DNA of 12,967 bases from Terana coerulea (lineage: Eukaryota; Basidiomycota; Agaricomycetes; Polyporales; Phanerochaetaceae): NCBI GenBank assembly GCA_024811115.1, contig JAKOGH010000221.1, positions 1-12,967 of the forward strand, read 5' to 3'. Under the pieces are notes generated by a model that saw only the letters and a list, made by a program, of their open reading frames with translations, was not told the DNA's origin and did not search any database. A program made the translations under genes and the position numbers. How positions within the stretch are numbered: position 1 is the stretch's first letter; every line of letters begins with the position of its first letter. This document shows, piece by piece, positions 1 to 8,033 of this stretch.

Positions 1-1593
1 GGATTCTCGCGCCCGCCGTTGCTTCGTCTTGCTCTTATGCCTCTCCTGCCATACGCCACCTCCGGAAATAAGCCAGTCAAGCCTGGGGAACGGTATCGCA
101 CCGTTATCCGGGTCTGGGCAAGGTCGGTTAAGGAGCTCTAATAGTGCATCGAAGGTCGCGTCGGCGCACGAAATATCGATTCTCTGCAGAGAAGGTAGGG
201 TGGCGAACCATTTCCACGCCTTCTCCTTGGCCACAGAGAGCTGCCTGACGCTGACCGCCTGCAGCTGAGACAGGATACGTGTGGAAAGCAACACAGTTGT
301 GAGACATTCGAGTTTTTGTTTGCGGCGTCCCGCAGCGGTTACAGCGGCGGGGATCCGGAGCGCTATCGCCATCGTTGGGCCCTCCTTGCCCTCGTAGCTT
401 TCTTCAGGCAAACCATCCACTGTGCTCGACATAAAGTAGTCTTCGGCGGTATAAATATTGACCCAGAGATTTTCCAAGCCGCCAGTCGTCGAACTCGATA
501 AACGATGCAGGATTCGGTATGCCGATGACGCCCTCTCCCTTCGCCTTGGCCGCACATGCAGACACCAGAAACTGCACGTCTGCCTCGTTGCCAGTGGACT
601 CTCCTTTGAGGACACGTTGGGTGTTGTGTGGAAGATGATGTGGCTGAGCAGGTAGGCGCAAGCGGTGCCGATGCCGTAGTCATGCAGAGAGAGGTTCTTC
701 AGGTTCGGCAGCTTGACCTTGCGTGTCGGTGCCGGGACAGTGCTCAGAGGGACGTCCAACTGAGCGACTGCGTTCTCCAGCTGAAGGCGCTCAAGCAGCG
801 GAAGCTCGCGCAGGATCGTGACCCAGGTGACGACGGCTGGCGGGGACCATGGACTTGCTCGACGGTGAGACTCGTCAGCGTCGGGCGCACCATGGCTTGG
901 ACGATGCTGGCGCTCCCATCGACGCATTTGAGCTGTCGTAAGTTTGTCCAGGACGCGCTCGACAACGCCGGGAAGGATATAGTGCTCGTCGGAATGTCCT
1001 TGACTTTGACCTTCAGCGTGTCCATCAGCGGCGCGTGGCAATGTTCTTCCTGCCAAAGCCTCAACAAGCTGAGAGAGCACGCAGTCAAGGCTGCGAACGC
1101 GGGCCAGGCACTGCTGAACAAAAAGGCCCGTGAATTCCGGCGTAAGCTCCTTCTCTTGGTCCGGCTGCTTCAGAAAGAGGGGAGCCTGGCCAGACCGTGC
1201 TAGAAATTCTCTTGCGCGCTCGTAGTGCTGCGGCTGTAGCAGGATGTGGCTCCATACGCGCGGAGATCGCAACGCGACGTTGCGCCAGGTATGACATACA
1301 AGTGTGACGACGAGCCAGTATTGTGGCCGCGGGTGCTCGCGAAACCGCGGACGATAGTCGTCGTAACGAGAAACCAGTGCGTAAAAAATCTCTGAGAGTA
1401 TTTCGGGCGGTAGTCGTCCTATGGGCGCGAGAATATTCCTGCGGTACTGAATTAAAGTGACTTCTTGCTTCAATCTGTCTATAGCTTGGGCTCGGAGGTC
1501 AATGAGGTGATCTGCGTCGTGTTGCGTTCCGATGCCGTATGTCCAGCTGACGAATTGTGGATCTGGGTAGGGAAACATCTTCAGAATCTGCAT
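1..1593 (-). CDS. F-box-like domain protein, 3' end outside window (copy 1)
   Basis: A single open frame runs from the ATG at 1593 to the left edge, at least 531 codons without a stop. About residues 25-50 form a charged helical stretch, followed at about 55-66 by the F-box-like core LAPIGRLPPEILSEIF, then the YWLVVTLVCHTWRNVAL and SPRVWSHILL segments typical of basidiomycete F-box-like proteins, and LRR-like repeats such as LRELPLLERLQLENAV. The family usually acts as a substrate-recruiting subunit of SCF ubiquitin ligases through Skp1; the target here is unknown. It is clearly related to the two copies at 2298-4170 and 8034-9930 but more diverged. Two islands (about 1065-830 and 630-462) match those relatives only in other frames, so the encoded residues there are novel or disrupted although no stop appears. 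The ATG at 1593 was chosen as the first in-frame Met; a second Met lies five codons on (1578). It could be a functional diverged gene or a pseudogene. Confidence 0.72.
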   Translation of the reverse strand, partial: MQILKMFPYPDPQFVSWTYGIGTQHDADHLIDLRAQAIDRLKQEVTLIQYRRNILAPIGRLPPEILSEIFYALVSRYDDYRPRFREHPRPQYWLVVTLVCHTWRNVALRSPRVWSHILLQPQHYERAREFLARSGQAPLFLKQPDQEKELTPEFTGLFVQQCLARVRSLDCVLSQLVEALAGRTLPRAADGHAEGQSQGHSDEHYILPGVVERVLDKLTTAQMRRWERQHRPSHGAPDADESHRRASPWSPPAVVTWVTILRELPLLERLQLENAVAQLDVPLSTVPAPTRKVKLPNLKNLSLHDYGIGTACAYLLSHIIFHTTPNVSSKESPLATRQTCSFWCLHVRPRRRERASSAYRILHRLSSSTTGGLENLWVNIYTAEDYFMSSTVDGLPEESYEGKEGPTMAIALRIPAAVTAAGRRKQKLECLTTVLLSTRILSQLQAVSVRQLSVAKEKAWKWFATLPSLQRIDISCADATFDALLELLNRPCPDPDNGAIPFPRLDWLISGGGVWQERHKSKTKQRRARES

Positions 1594-2297
1594 GAAACGA
1601 GATGAGAGCCCATCTCTTTGTGCACTTTGAAGGAGGTAAAGCTACGCACTGCCGCAGAAAAGGTTTCAGGTGTGCGGAAGCAGCGAGTTCCAGGCTTTAG
1701 CTAGTTGAAACCACTGTGGTACCAATGTGTCAAAAGTTCAAAGAAAATCAGGAAAAATCAGATTTTTTTCACCCTAGAACTGAAAGCCTTATAGATGCCG
1801 AATTGAAAAACTGAGGCTACCACGGGCTGAGCTTCTCGAATTCCAGACGGTGTGGTCCCTTTCAAAGTCGTGGCGCCCGAGCAGTCCGACTCAGAGCAGC
1901 CCGTCGCCCGAGTGGCCCTCAATAGACGCCTGGACTTGCGGTCACGTGCGGTGCTCTGAAGGTCTGAACTCCTGCGCCTACGACAACCGTCGACAAGTAC
2001 GCTCACTCTTTGAGAGCTTTGAGAAGGAAAAACAAAGAAAATATGGATGGGAATGATTCTTCTCACTACAGACCGTCGGTGAAGAGCAAATGAAGAGCCA
2101 GTGCTCCGGCTTCACCAAGCCACTAATCCGTAACTCCTAACCTAGGGGCAGGCTGGCATTTGTGACCTGGTAAGTGTCCATCGTTACCTTCTGCAACCTC
2201 TCGCCACAGTTTGGTCTATCCATAAAGAGGCGGTGACACAGGTCCATTAAGTGAAGTAGTGAGATGGTTCCTGTTCGCTGCACTTTCTCCTACAACT
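1594..2297. other. Intergenic region between F-box copies 1 and 2
   Basis: About 700 bases lie between the start of copy 1 (minus) and the stop of copy 2 (minus). This should hold the promoter and leader of copy 1 and the 3' untranslated region of copy 2. I found no convincing coding sequence: open frames of about 100 codons at 1758-2066 (minus) and 2264-2572 (plus) lack recognisable domains, and the latter is antisense to the acidic tail of copy 2. It contains one arm of a 31-base inverted repeat at 2136-2166. Confidence 0.5.
2136..2166 (+). repeat. 31-base inverted repeat, left arm
   Basis: This arm begins CCTAACCTAGGGG and matches the reverse complement of 7644-7674 at 26 of 31 positions without gaps; the first 13 bases are identical. 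The other arm lies about 5.5 kb away in opposite orientation. I saw no clear target-site duplication and no transposase between the arms, so its origin is unknown. Confidence 0.55.
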
Positions 2298-4170
2298 CTA
2301 CTGCACCATCTCCACATCCTCCCCGCCATCTTCTTCACTATGCTTCCCGTCATCCTCTTGATCGTCCTCCTCGCTGGTGTCGCCCTCGTCGTCGTCATCC
2401 TCCTCTTCTGAATCGCTTTCAAAGGCAGATTCCGAGCAGGTATCGCAGCCGTCCTCCGAATCGTTCTCCGAGTAATCGAATTCCGCGACTAGCTCTTCGA
2501 GGAGGGGTAGATCATGGTGGAATCCATCCCTTCGTCTTATGTTGTGTCCATATACAAGCTCAACTCGCTTGAGACCTATGCCTTGACTATTCCGGAATTC
2601 GAGGGCATTGATCAGAGGAGGGATGAGCGATCGAAGACGTGCGCGCCGTTTCTCCTTGTTTTCGTGCCGAACATTCCACGTAACGCCTTCGAGCAGCATC
2701 CACTCCAGCTTGGGAATGCCGACGCTGACCTCTGTAAGACCTGCAGTAGCGCACCAGTGGTCTGCGATGGACTGTATATGACTCCAACCTCACGGATATT
2801 GGGCAACAGTGCAAGCTGCGCCCAGGTGTCCGGCTGGATCACCTTCACCGTCGAAATGTCGACTCCACGCAGTTGGGCGAGTGGAAATGCCCCACACAAC
2901 GCCTGTATAATCTGTTCGGACTGCGCATCCTCTCCCGCGAGGCCGATGACGATTGGGGCCGCCGAGTGGTGGAGCGAGTGAAATGCGGGTATGCTGACAC
3001 CATCACGTTCCGTTGCGCCAATTGAAACGTCTTGACGCGTGCCTACGATGAGAGTGCCTTCGAGACGGTACCAGTCAACTGCGAGGAACCGAATGGGATC
3101 GGGGGTTCCGATGACCCCTTGTCCCGAGCATTTGGCGGCATAGGCGGACATGATGAATCGCAAGTCCGCTGGGGAGCCTCGTTCTTCCCGTAGAAGGCTA
3201 TCTTGCAATGTGCGGGGATGACGAGATGGTTGAGCAGGTCGGCGCACGCAGTACCAACCCCGGAATCGACGAGGCAAATGGATTTGAGGTCGGGCAAGCT
3301 GACTTTGCTTGCAGGCTGTGGAAGCGCATTGACGGGAACGTGAAGTTCAGTAACCGCGTACTGTAGAGATAATTCTTCTAGTAACGGGAGCTGACGGAGA
3401 AGGCCGATCCAAGCACTGGCTGGTTCGCGTCCGAGTCGGGGACGGATGACGGACAGAGTTGTCAGCGTGGGTCGTATGGCGGCTCGCACAAAATTCATGG
3501 TCCCCCGCGTGACATAAAGTGTATGCAGAAGGGGCCAAGACGCGCTGGAAATGACGTGAAGCGGTGCTTCAGGCAAGTATTCCTGGCCATGCTTGATAGA
3601 AAGGGTAGTTAACAGGGGAGCATCGATACTGTGGGTGGCCATCATTTCGGAGAGGTTTGTTGATACCCAAGTGCGTAGGGATTGGATGCGATGCCAATGG
3701 GAGAATACTAGCTCTAGAAAGCTTTTGGGAAGTGGAGCAGTCGGCTGTGGTTGCCAGACAAGGAGAGGGGCTTGACCAGAACGTTTGATGAACTCCTGGA
3801 CACGATCGAAGTCGTCCGCCCTGAGCAGAATGTGGTTCCACAATCTGGGAGATTGCATAGCAACTTCCCGCCATGACTTGCAGACTAGCGCAATAACCAG
3901 CCAGTAGTGAGGCTGAAGGGGCGCCCTCTCTTGGCGCATATCGTAGTTCACGTATTCCTCGACGTCCTCGTACAGCCAAACCAATGCCTGGAAGATCTCG
4001 GACAGGACCTCCGGAGGGAGGCGTCCTACGGGAGCCAGTGCATTGATGTGCGTCCGAATAAGAGAAGACCGTCGTTGCAGTCTCACAATCTCTTCTTCTT
4101 GCGCCTGAAGGGCTATCTCCGCTTGGTCTCGCGTCCGGAGAGACGACAAGTCGAGAGGATGAGTATGCAT
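2298..4170 (-). pseudogene. F-box-like/LRR protein gene with two frame breaks (copy 2)
   Basis: Starts at ATG 4170 with MHTHPLDLSSLRTRDQAE, a coiled-coil stretch (QAQEEEIVRLQRRS), then the F-box-like core LAPVGRLPPEVLSEIFQALV, the YWLVIALVCKSWREVAM segment and LRR-like repeats. It ends in a strongly acidic tail (ESDSEEEDDDDEGD...) and stops at 2298. Reading requires three frames: 4170 to about 3175, about 3175 to 2707, and 2707 to 2298. Comparison with copy 3 shows each switch is one missing base: near 3175 (before the segment DLRFIMSAYAAK) and near 2707 (in AFPKLEW). Without repair the product stops at 3043 after 375 residues and loses the C-terminal half. No nonsense substitutions were seen, so either recent decay, base-level assembly errors, or a shortened functional protein fits. 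The leader is interrupted by a 61-base intron directly before the ATG. The likely ancestral role is substrate recognition in an SCF ubiquitin ligase. Confidence 0.7.
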
Positions 4171-4231
4171 CTACGATCAAGGACCGCTCAGCCCTTTGCC
4201 GTTATTATGCACATGTTTTTAGAGTACTCAC
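4171..4231 (-). other. Leader (5'UTR) intron of F-box copy 2
   Basis: On the minus strand the segment starts GTGAGT, contains a CTGAG branch-like motif, and ends TAG immediately before the ATG at 4170. Copy 3 has an aligned segment of the same length (61 bases) with the same ends (7973-8033). The upstream sequence has a stop in the frame of the F-box protein in both copies, so this is best read as a leader intron rather than one joining coding exons. Confidence 0.55.
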
Positions 4232-4734
4232 TGTGAGGGTTAGACCAGGTCAGCGCGGTAAAGGCGCGACGTGCGTGCGTATCCGAGTAGTAACCACCGT
4301 CGACGGAACGACGAGTCACGAAATATAGCTGCAACGGTGTCATCAGCCAACAATCGAAACAAGTAGAAAAGACACTGACATATTATAACTTATACAGCTA
4401 GCTTATTTGGTTTAGACCGGCTAGAAAGAACGCAGCAGGGCAGCAGAGTTTACGGCAAGCGACGGCCGTCACGGCGAAGTGCAAGTCAAGTGCAAGTTGC
4501 TTCCTGCTACTGGCGCCCAAAAAGTACTGGCCATCAAATGACTCTCAGTGCACTGTCGCAGTCATCGTTCACAACGGCAACGACCTGGCTGCCCCGTCCT
4601 TTGATCTTGGTACAGAAAAGTCGTATGATACATTCATCTCTTTGCGTTTACCGTCTACTTGACACATTATTTTCTCTAGCAGATGATACTAAAAGCGTGA
4701 AGTCATGTCGAAAGGCGAAAGTGGCCAGGCTAGT
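4232..4734. other. Intergenic: upstream of F-box copy 2 and 3' of SSE1
   Basis: About 500 bases lie between the leader of copy 2 and the stop codon of SSE1, both read on the minus strand. The part next to copy 2 (about 4232-4300) resembles the region upstream of the copy 3 leader intron, so the duplication extends past the coding region. The rest should contain the SSE1 3' untranslated region. No gene, tRNA or repeat was recognised. Confidence 0.45.
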
Positions 4735-7280
4735 CTACATCCATCTCCGGGGGCCGTTGTCCTGCGTTTCCGGCGCAGGGGCTTGCTCGCTCTCGGGCTT
4801 GGGCGTCTCGGTGCCGCTCTTCGGTGTCTCGGTGCCCGCGGGCTGCTCGACTTTCGGCGGCTTGGGCTTCGGGCGGGTGAGGATCGGCGTCGCGAAGTAG
4901 ATGATGTCGTCCCGCCGCTTGAGCACGTCCGCGCTCTTCAGCACCGGCTCGACGTTCTTCGCGCGCTCCGTCTGCCGCGCGATCTGGTCTTCGAGCCACT
5001 GCTGCGCCGTCGCGCACTTCTCGACGACCGCCTGCAGGTCCTTCGCGTCGATGTGCGCGTACTTCTCGTCGCCCGAGCTCGCCTGCGTCATGTACTGGTT
5101 GATCGTCTCGCGCAGTTGGCTGACGACCTTGGAGCGCTCCTCCGCCTCCTTGTGCCGGAAGGTGATCGGGTCGCCGAGGACCTTCAAGGTGTCCAGGCGC
5201 TCGACGTAAACGGACTTGGTCGCGTCCTCGCCCTCCTCGGAATACAACCACTCCTCAGCTTGTGAGAGCGCGGCGAGCAACTTCTCCTTCTCCTGGGGCT
5301 GGACGTATGCTGCGTAGCGCTCGTCGAGCTTGGCACGTGTGTCGTAAATGTACTCTTCGAGCGCGTTCTTGCGGTCCTGTGAGAAACGAGTCAGTCGAAG
5401 TAGGCGTGAGAATAATCAGGGGCGGCATACCTCCGTGTCCATGACAAGCTTGTCCGAAGCGTGCATCTCCGCCTCCGCCTGCTTGTACTGCTCAAGAACA
5501 GACGAGTCCAAGCCAGTGGACGACCATACGAACGGGACGTCCTTCTTGACCACCCTCTTCTTCTTCGGAGCCTCCTCGCCTTCAACCGCCATCGCATCCT
5601 CCTTGTCCACCAGCTCCTCTGTGTATGCAGCCTCGAACGAGAGGATACCGTGCAGGTTAAGGCGGGTTTTCACCTTCACGGCCGTCAGGTCGCCGGCGTT
5701 CGCCGCAGGAGGGACCTCCTTCGCGGTGAAGCGGGCGACCCAGGGGTTGATGCCACCAGGAAGCTTCTGCGGCTCCGCGTACTCGGCAGCGAGCTCGAAC
5801 GGACCGTTGCGGTAGAAACTGAGTGCCTTCGTCGACGGAATGCCGTTGCCCTTGGGGAACACCACCAGCTCCGTGTCCTCATCCGGGTCGCCGGGCTGCT
5901 TGTCCCAGCTGAACTTGATCGAGTACGGGTAGATGTCGTGCACCGTGAAGTCGCGCACGCGGAACACCGGGGACAGCATCGCGCATGCGAACGTCGTGCC
6001 ACGGGCCACGGCCTCGTCTTGGTTCAACGTGGTCGAGAGTGTCTTGCCCTGGAGGACGGACTGGATGCGCGCGCGCACAGCGGGGATACGCGTGCAGCCG
6101 CCGACCAGCTCGACCGAGTCAATCTGCTCCAACGACAGGCCAGACTCGGCGATCGCCTGATGGATGGGGGCCTCAATGCGGTCCAGCACGCCCGAGATAA
6201 GCTGCTCGTACTCCTCCCGGTTCAGTCGGCTGGACGCGTCAATGTCGTTCATGATCGACTCCACGTTCAGCGGCGCCTCGGCGTTCGCGGACAGCACCTT
6301 CTTCACCTTGTCGCAACCGGCCGCAAGACGGAACATCGCCTTCGGGTTCGACAGCACGTCGATCTTGTACTTCGTCTTGAACTCTTCCGCGAAGTGCCGC
6401 ACAAGGGCGTAGTCGATGTCCCTGCCACCGATGTGCCTATCGTAGGCGGTCGCCTTGACTGTCAGCTCACCCTTGGCGAAAGCGACCACAGTAACGGAGA
6501 GCGATGAGTGTCCGACGTCAACGAAGACGACGTGGCGAGGGTTGTCCGCCTCGGGAAGGTCGGACTTTGTTATTCCGTAGCCAAGTGCAACAGCGGTAGT
6601 GTCGTTAATGAGGCGAAGGACGTTCAGGTTGGCGATCTGGGCCGCATCGAGGACAGCACGTCGCTGCGTATCGGTGTACCAGCCTGGAACTGCAATCACA
6701 ATGTCGCTGACAGTGTTCTTCAGCTCGTTTGACGCAATATCGCGAAGCTTGCCAAAGTATGCTGCCGTCAGCTGAGTAGCAGAAAAGACGCGTTTCTCGC
6801 CAAGATATTGGACCTGTGAAGGTGTTAGCAGCACCACGCAAAGATGGGGAAAGCATTGGACGCACCTGTGCTCCAACGGATCCTCCAGCATCTACCAGGT
6901 TCACATGAGTGTATTTCCGTTCCACCTGCTCAATCTCTGGGTCCGCAATGGTCCGGCCAATAAGACGCTTCAAAGAGCCGACAGTGTTGCGGAAGTTGGA
7001 GGTCTCGAGAGTTTTTGCTGACTCTCCGATTGAGCGCTGCTTAAAACCAAAGGAGACTAGTGAACTGTTGAAACCGATGAGCATCCTTCGTACAAGGAGA
7101 TATCTATATGGGACTCACGGAGTCTGACGATTCGACACCTCGTTCACAATGATATCAATACCACGATGTCTCGCGACACCAATCTAAGGCTTCGTTAACC
7201 ATTACGATCGATGTGAAGGTCGTAAAGAGTAGCTTTACCTTGCTGTGGAGTGAACCAAAATCTACGCCGACGACGGCCAT
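4735..7280 (-). CDS. SSE1: Hsp110-family chaperone (Sse1-type Hsp70 nucleotide-exchange factor)
   Basis: Five exons on the minus strand: 7239-7280, 7119-7183, 6866-7064, 5431-6813 and 4735-5376. The introns are 55, 54, 52 and 54 bases with GT...AG ends. The joined frame gives 776 residues with no break. Residues 5-14 (GVDFGSLHSK) form the first phosphate loop, 197-206 (VVFVDVGHSS) the second, and 337-349 (VELVGGCTRIPAV) the adenosine-side motif of the Hsp70 nucleotide-binding domain. Residues about 400-550 are the beta domain, with a charged loop holding KKKRVVKK (519-526). About 564-730 are the helical domain with the Hsp110 signature EEWLYSEEGED, and the last 45 residues are a P/E/T-rich tail without EEVD. 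In yeast, Sse1 is cytosolic, exchanges nucleotide on Hsp70 and holds unfolded proteins. The ATG at 7280 lies in a good context (GCACCATGG). Five TTC triplets at 10-bp steps upstream suggest Hsf1 control. Slightly longer than yeast Sse1 (693), as I recall for basidiomycetes. Confidence 0.95.
4798..4839 (-). repeat. 21-base tandem repeat in the SSE1 tail
   Basis: Two near-identical 21-base units (4798-4818 and 4819-4839) encode the repeated peptide GTETPK in the low-complexity C-terminal tail of the Hsp110 protein. It keeps frame and is probably a slippage product in a disordered region. Confidence 0.6.
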
Positions 7281-7405
7281 GGTGCGCGAAGAGTATTAAT
7301 GCGTTTCAGAGGTGAAAAAGTGGTGGAAAGTGGTCGACGAGAGCAAGGGATGTGAGGGGAGATGAGCAGGGCTAGATGAAGTATGGTTCTCTGCCGCTTT
7401 TTACG

Positions 7406-7422
7406 CGCCCAAAATTTGGGCG
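7406..7422. promoter_or_regulatory. Perfect 8-1-8 palindrome near the SSE1 promoter
   Basis: CGCCCAAA, one central A, then TTTGGGCG: arms are exact reverse complements. It sits 6 bases from the HSE-like array on the side distal to SSE1. Such a dyad could be a site for a dimeric regulator, but no specific factor is recognised. Confidence 0.35.
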
Positions 7423-7428
7423 TGACAT

Positions 7429-7471
7429 TTCAGGCCATTTCTATGACCTTCTCGCTTGTTCTATCTGCTTC
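7429..7471 (-). promoter_or_regulatory. Five-unit step-type heat-shock element upstream of SSE1
   Basis: On the plus strand TTC triplets start at 7429, 7439, 7449, 7459 and 7469, each separated by exactly 7 bases (a 10-bp period). This is the arrangement of the step-type HSE bound by yeast Hsf1, where three units are usually enough. Seen from SSE1 the units are GAA triplets about 150-190 bases upstream of the ATG. Sse1 is a known Hsf1 target in yeast, which fits. Binding itself is inferred. Confidence 0.7.
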
Positions 7472-7643
7472 GAAACACGCATCCTCCTCACCGCCGCCGC
7501 CTGGCAGTGCGTCCAGCATCGATGGATCATCGTGGCAATGAAGCAAGAAATTTCGGATTAACAGTCTCGTGGAAAACGTCGCAAGCAGGACACGGGGACA
7601 GAGAAGGCCGCGACAAGAAGTGACCAAGTGTGATGGTGACTCC

Positions 7644-7674
7644 GTCACGAGTGTCAGCTTACCCCTAGGTTAGG
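7644..7674 (-). repeat. 31-base inverted repeat, right arm
   Basis: The reverse complement of this segment matches 2136-2166 at 26 of 31 positions without gaps, with CCTAACCTAGGGG identical in both. It lies in the intergenic region before F-box copy 3. The mirror-image relation of the two F-box copies does not explain it, since one arm is 3' of copy 2 and the other is 5' of copy 3. Confidence 0.55.
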
Positions 7675-7972
7675 GGCTCAAAGTCGGCGGTAAGTATGGC
7701 GAGGCGACAGTAAGTAGTACTACTTGCTCTGACCGACGTTGAGATTGAGCAAAACCTCGCGGTGTCGCTCGAGTGCCGTGCTGCCCGTAAGTAAGCTCTG
7801 CTACTTTGCTTTCAACTTTCAACAGACATTGAGCAAATAGTTACCGATACCACGCTGGTGTTTTTCATGACTTCATTCATACATCGGCCGCTGACACCCT
7901 TCTTCCAGTTGTGCGGTGCTATTTACTACGCACGCTGCACGTTACCCGTGCTGACCTGCTCCAAACCTCGCA

Positions 7973-8033
7973 GTGAGTGATTTATAAAGATGAACGTGAT
8001 GATTACAAAAGGCTGAGTGGGCTTTGACAATAG
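7973..8033 (+). other. Leader (5'UTR) intron of F-box copy 3
   Basis: Starts GTGAGT, holds the motif GGCTGAG, and ends AATAG directly before the ATG at 8034. Its length (61 bases) and position match the leader intron of copy 2 (4171-4231). The sequence before it carries a TGA in the protein frame, so translation most likely starts after the intron. Confidence 0.55.

Larger units (their letters stand above)
7281..7972. other. Divergent intergenic region between SSE1 and F-box copy 3
   Basis: About 690 bases separate the SSE1 start (minus) from the leader of F-box copy 3 (plus), so both promoters should lie here. It contains the heat-shock-element-like array (7429-7471), a 17-base palindrome (7406-7422) and the right arm of the 31-base inverted repeat (7644-7674). 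Short open frames at 7376-7561 and 7430-7648 show no domain and overlap the regulatory motifs; I do not regard them as genes. Confidence 0.6.

Noticed and set aside
628..1203. 191-codon plus-strand open frame
   Set aside because: Antisense to F-box copy 1, which has clear family motifs on the other strand.
1758..2066. 102-codon minus-strand open frame in the intergenic region
   Set aside because: No domain or similarity to the three F-box copies could be seen, and its Arg/Ser-rich makeup looks like chance; a missing upstream exon of copy 1 is possible but unsupported.
3569..4180. 203-codon minus-strand open frame overlapping F-box copy 2
   Set aside because: It is the same strand in another frame as the F-box N-terminal region and lacks any motif.
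4705..5265. 186-codon plus-strand open frame rich in Leu/Arg
   Set aside because: It is antisense to the last exon of SSE1 and has GC-rich shadow composition with no domain.
5461..6507. 348-codon plus-strand open frame
   Set aside because: Complementary to the large SSE1 exon; its Arg/His/Leu-rich sequence is typical of an antisense shadow and matches no family I recognise.
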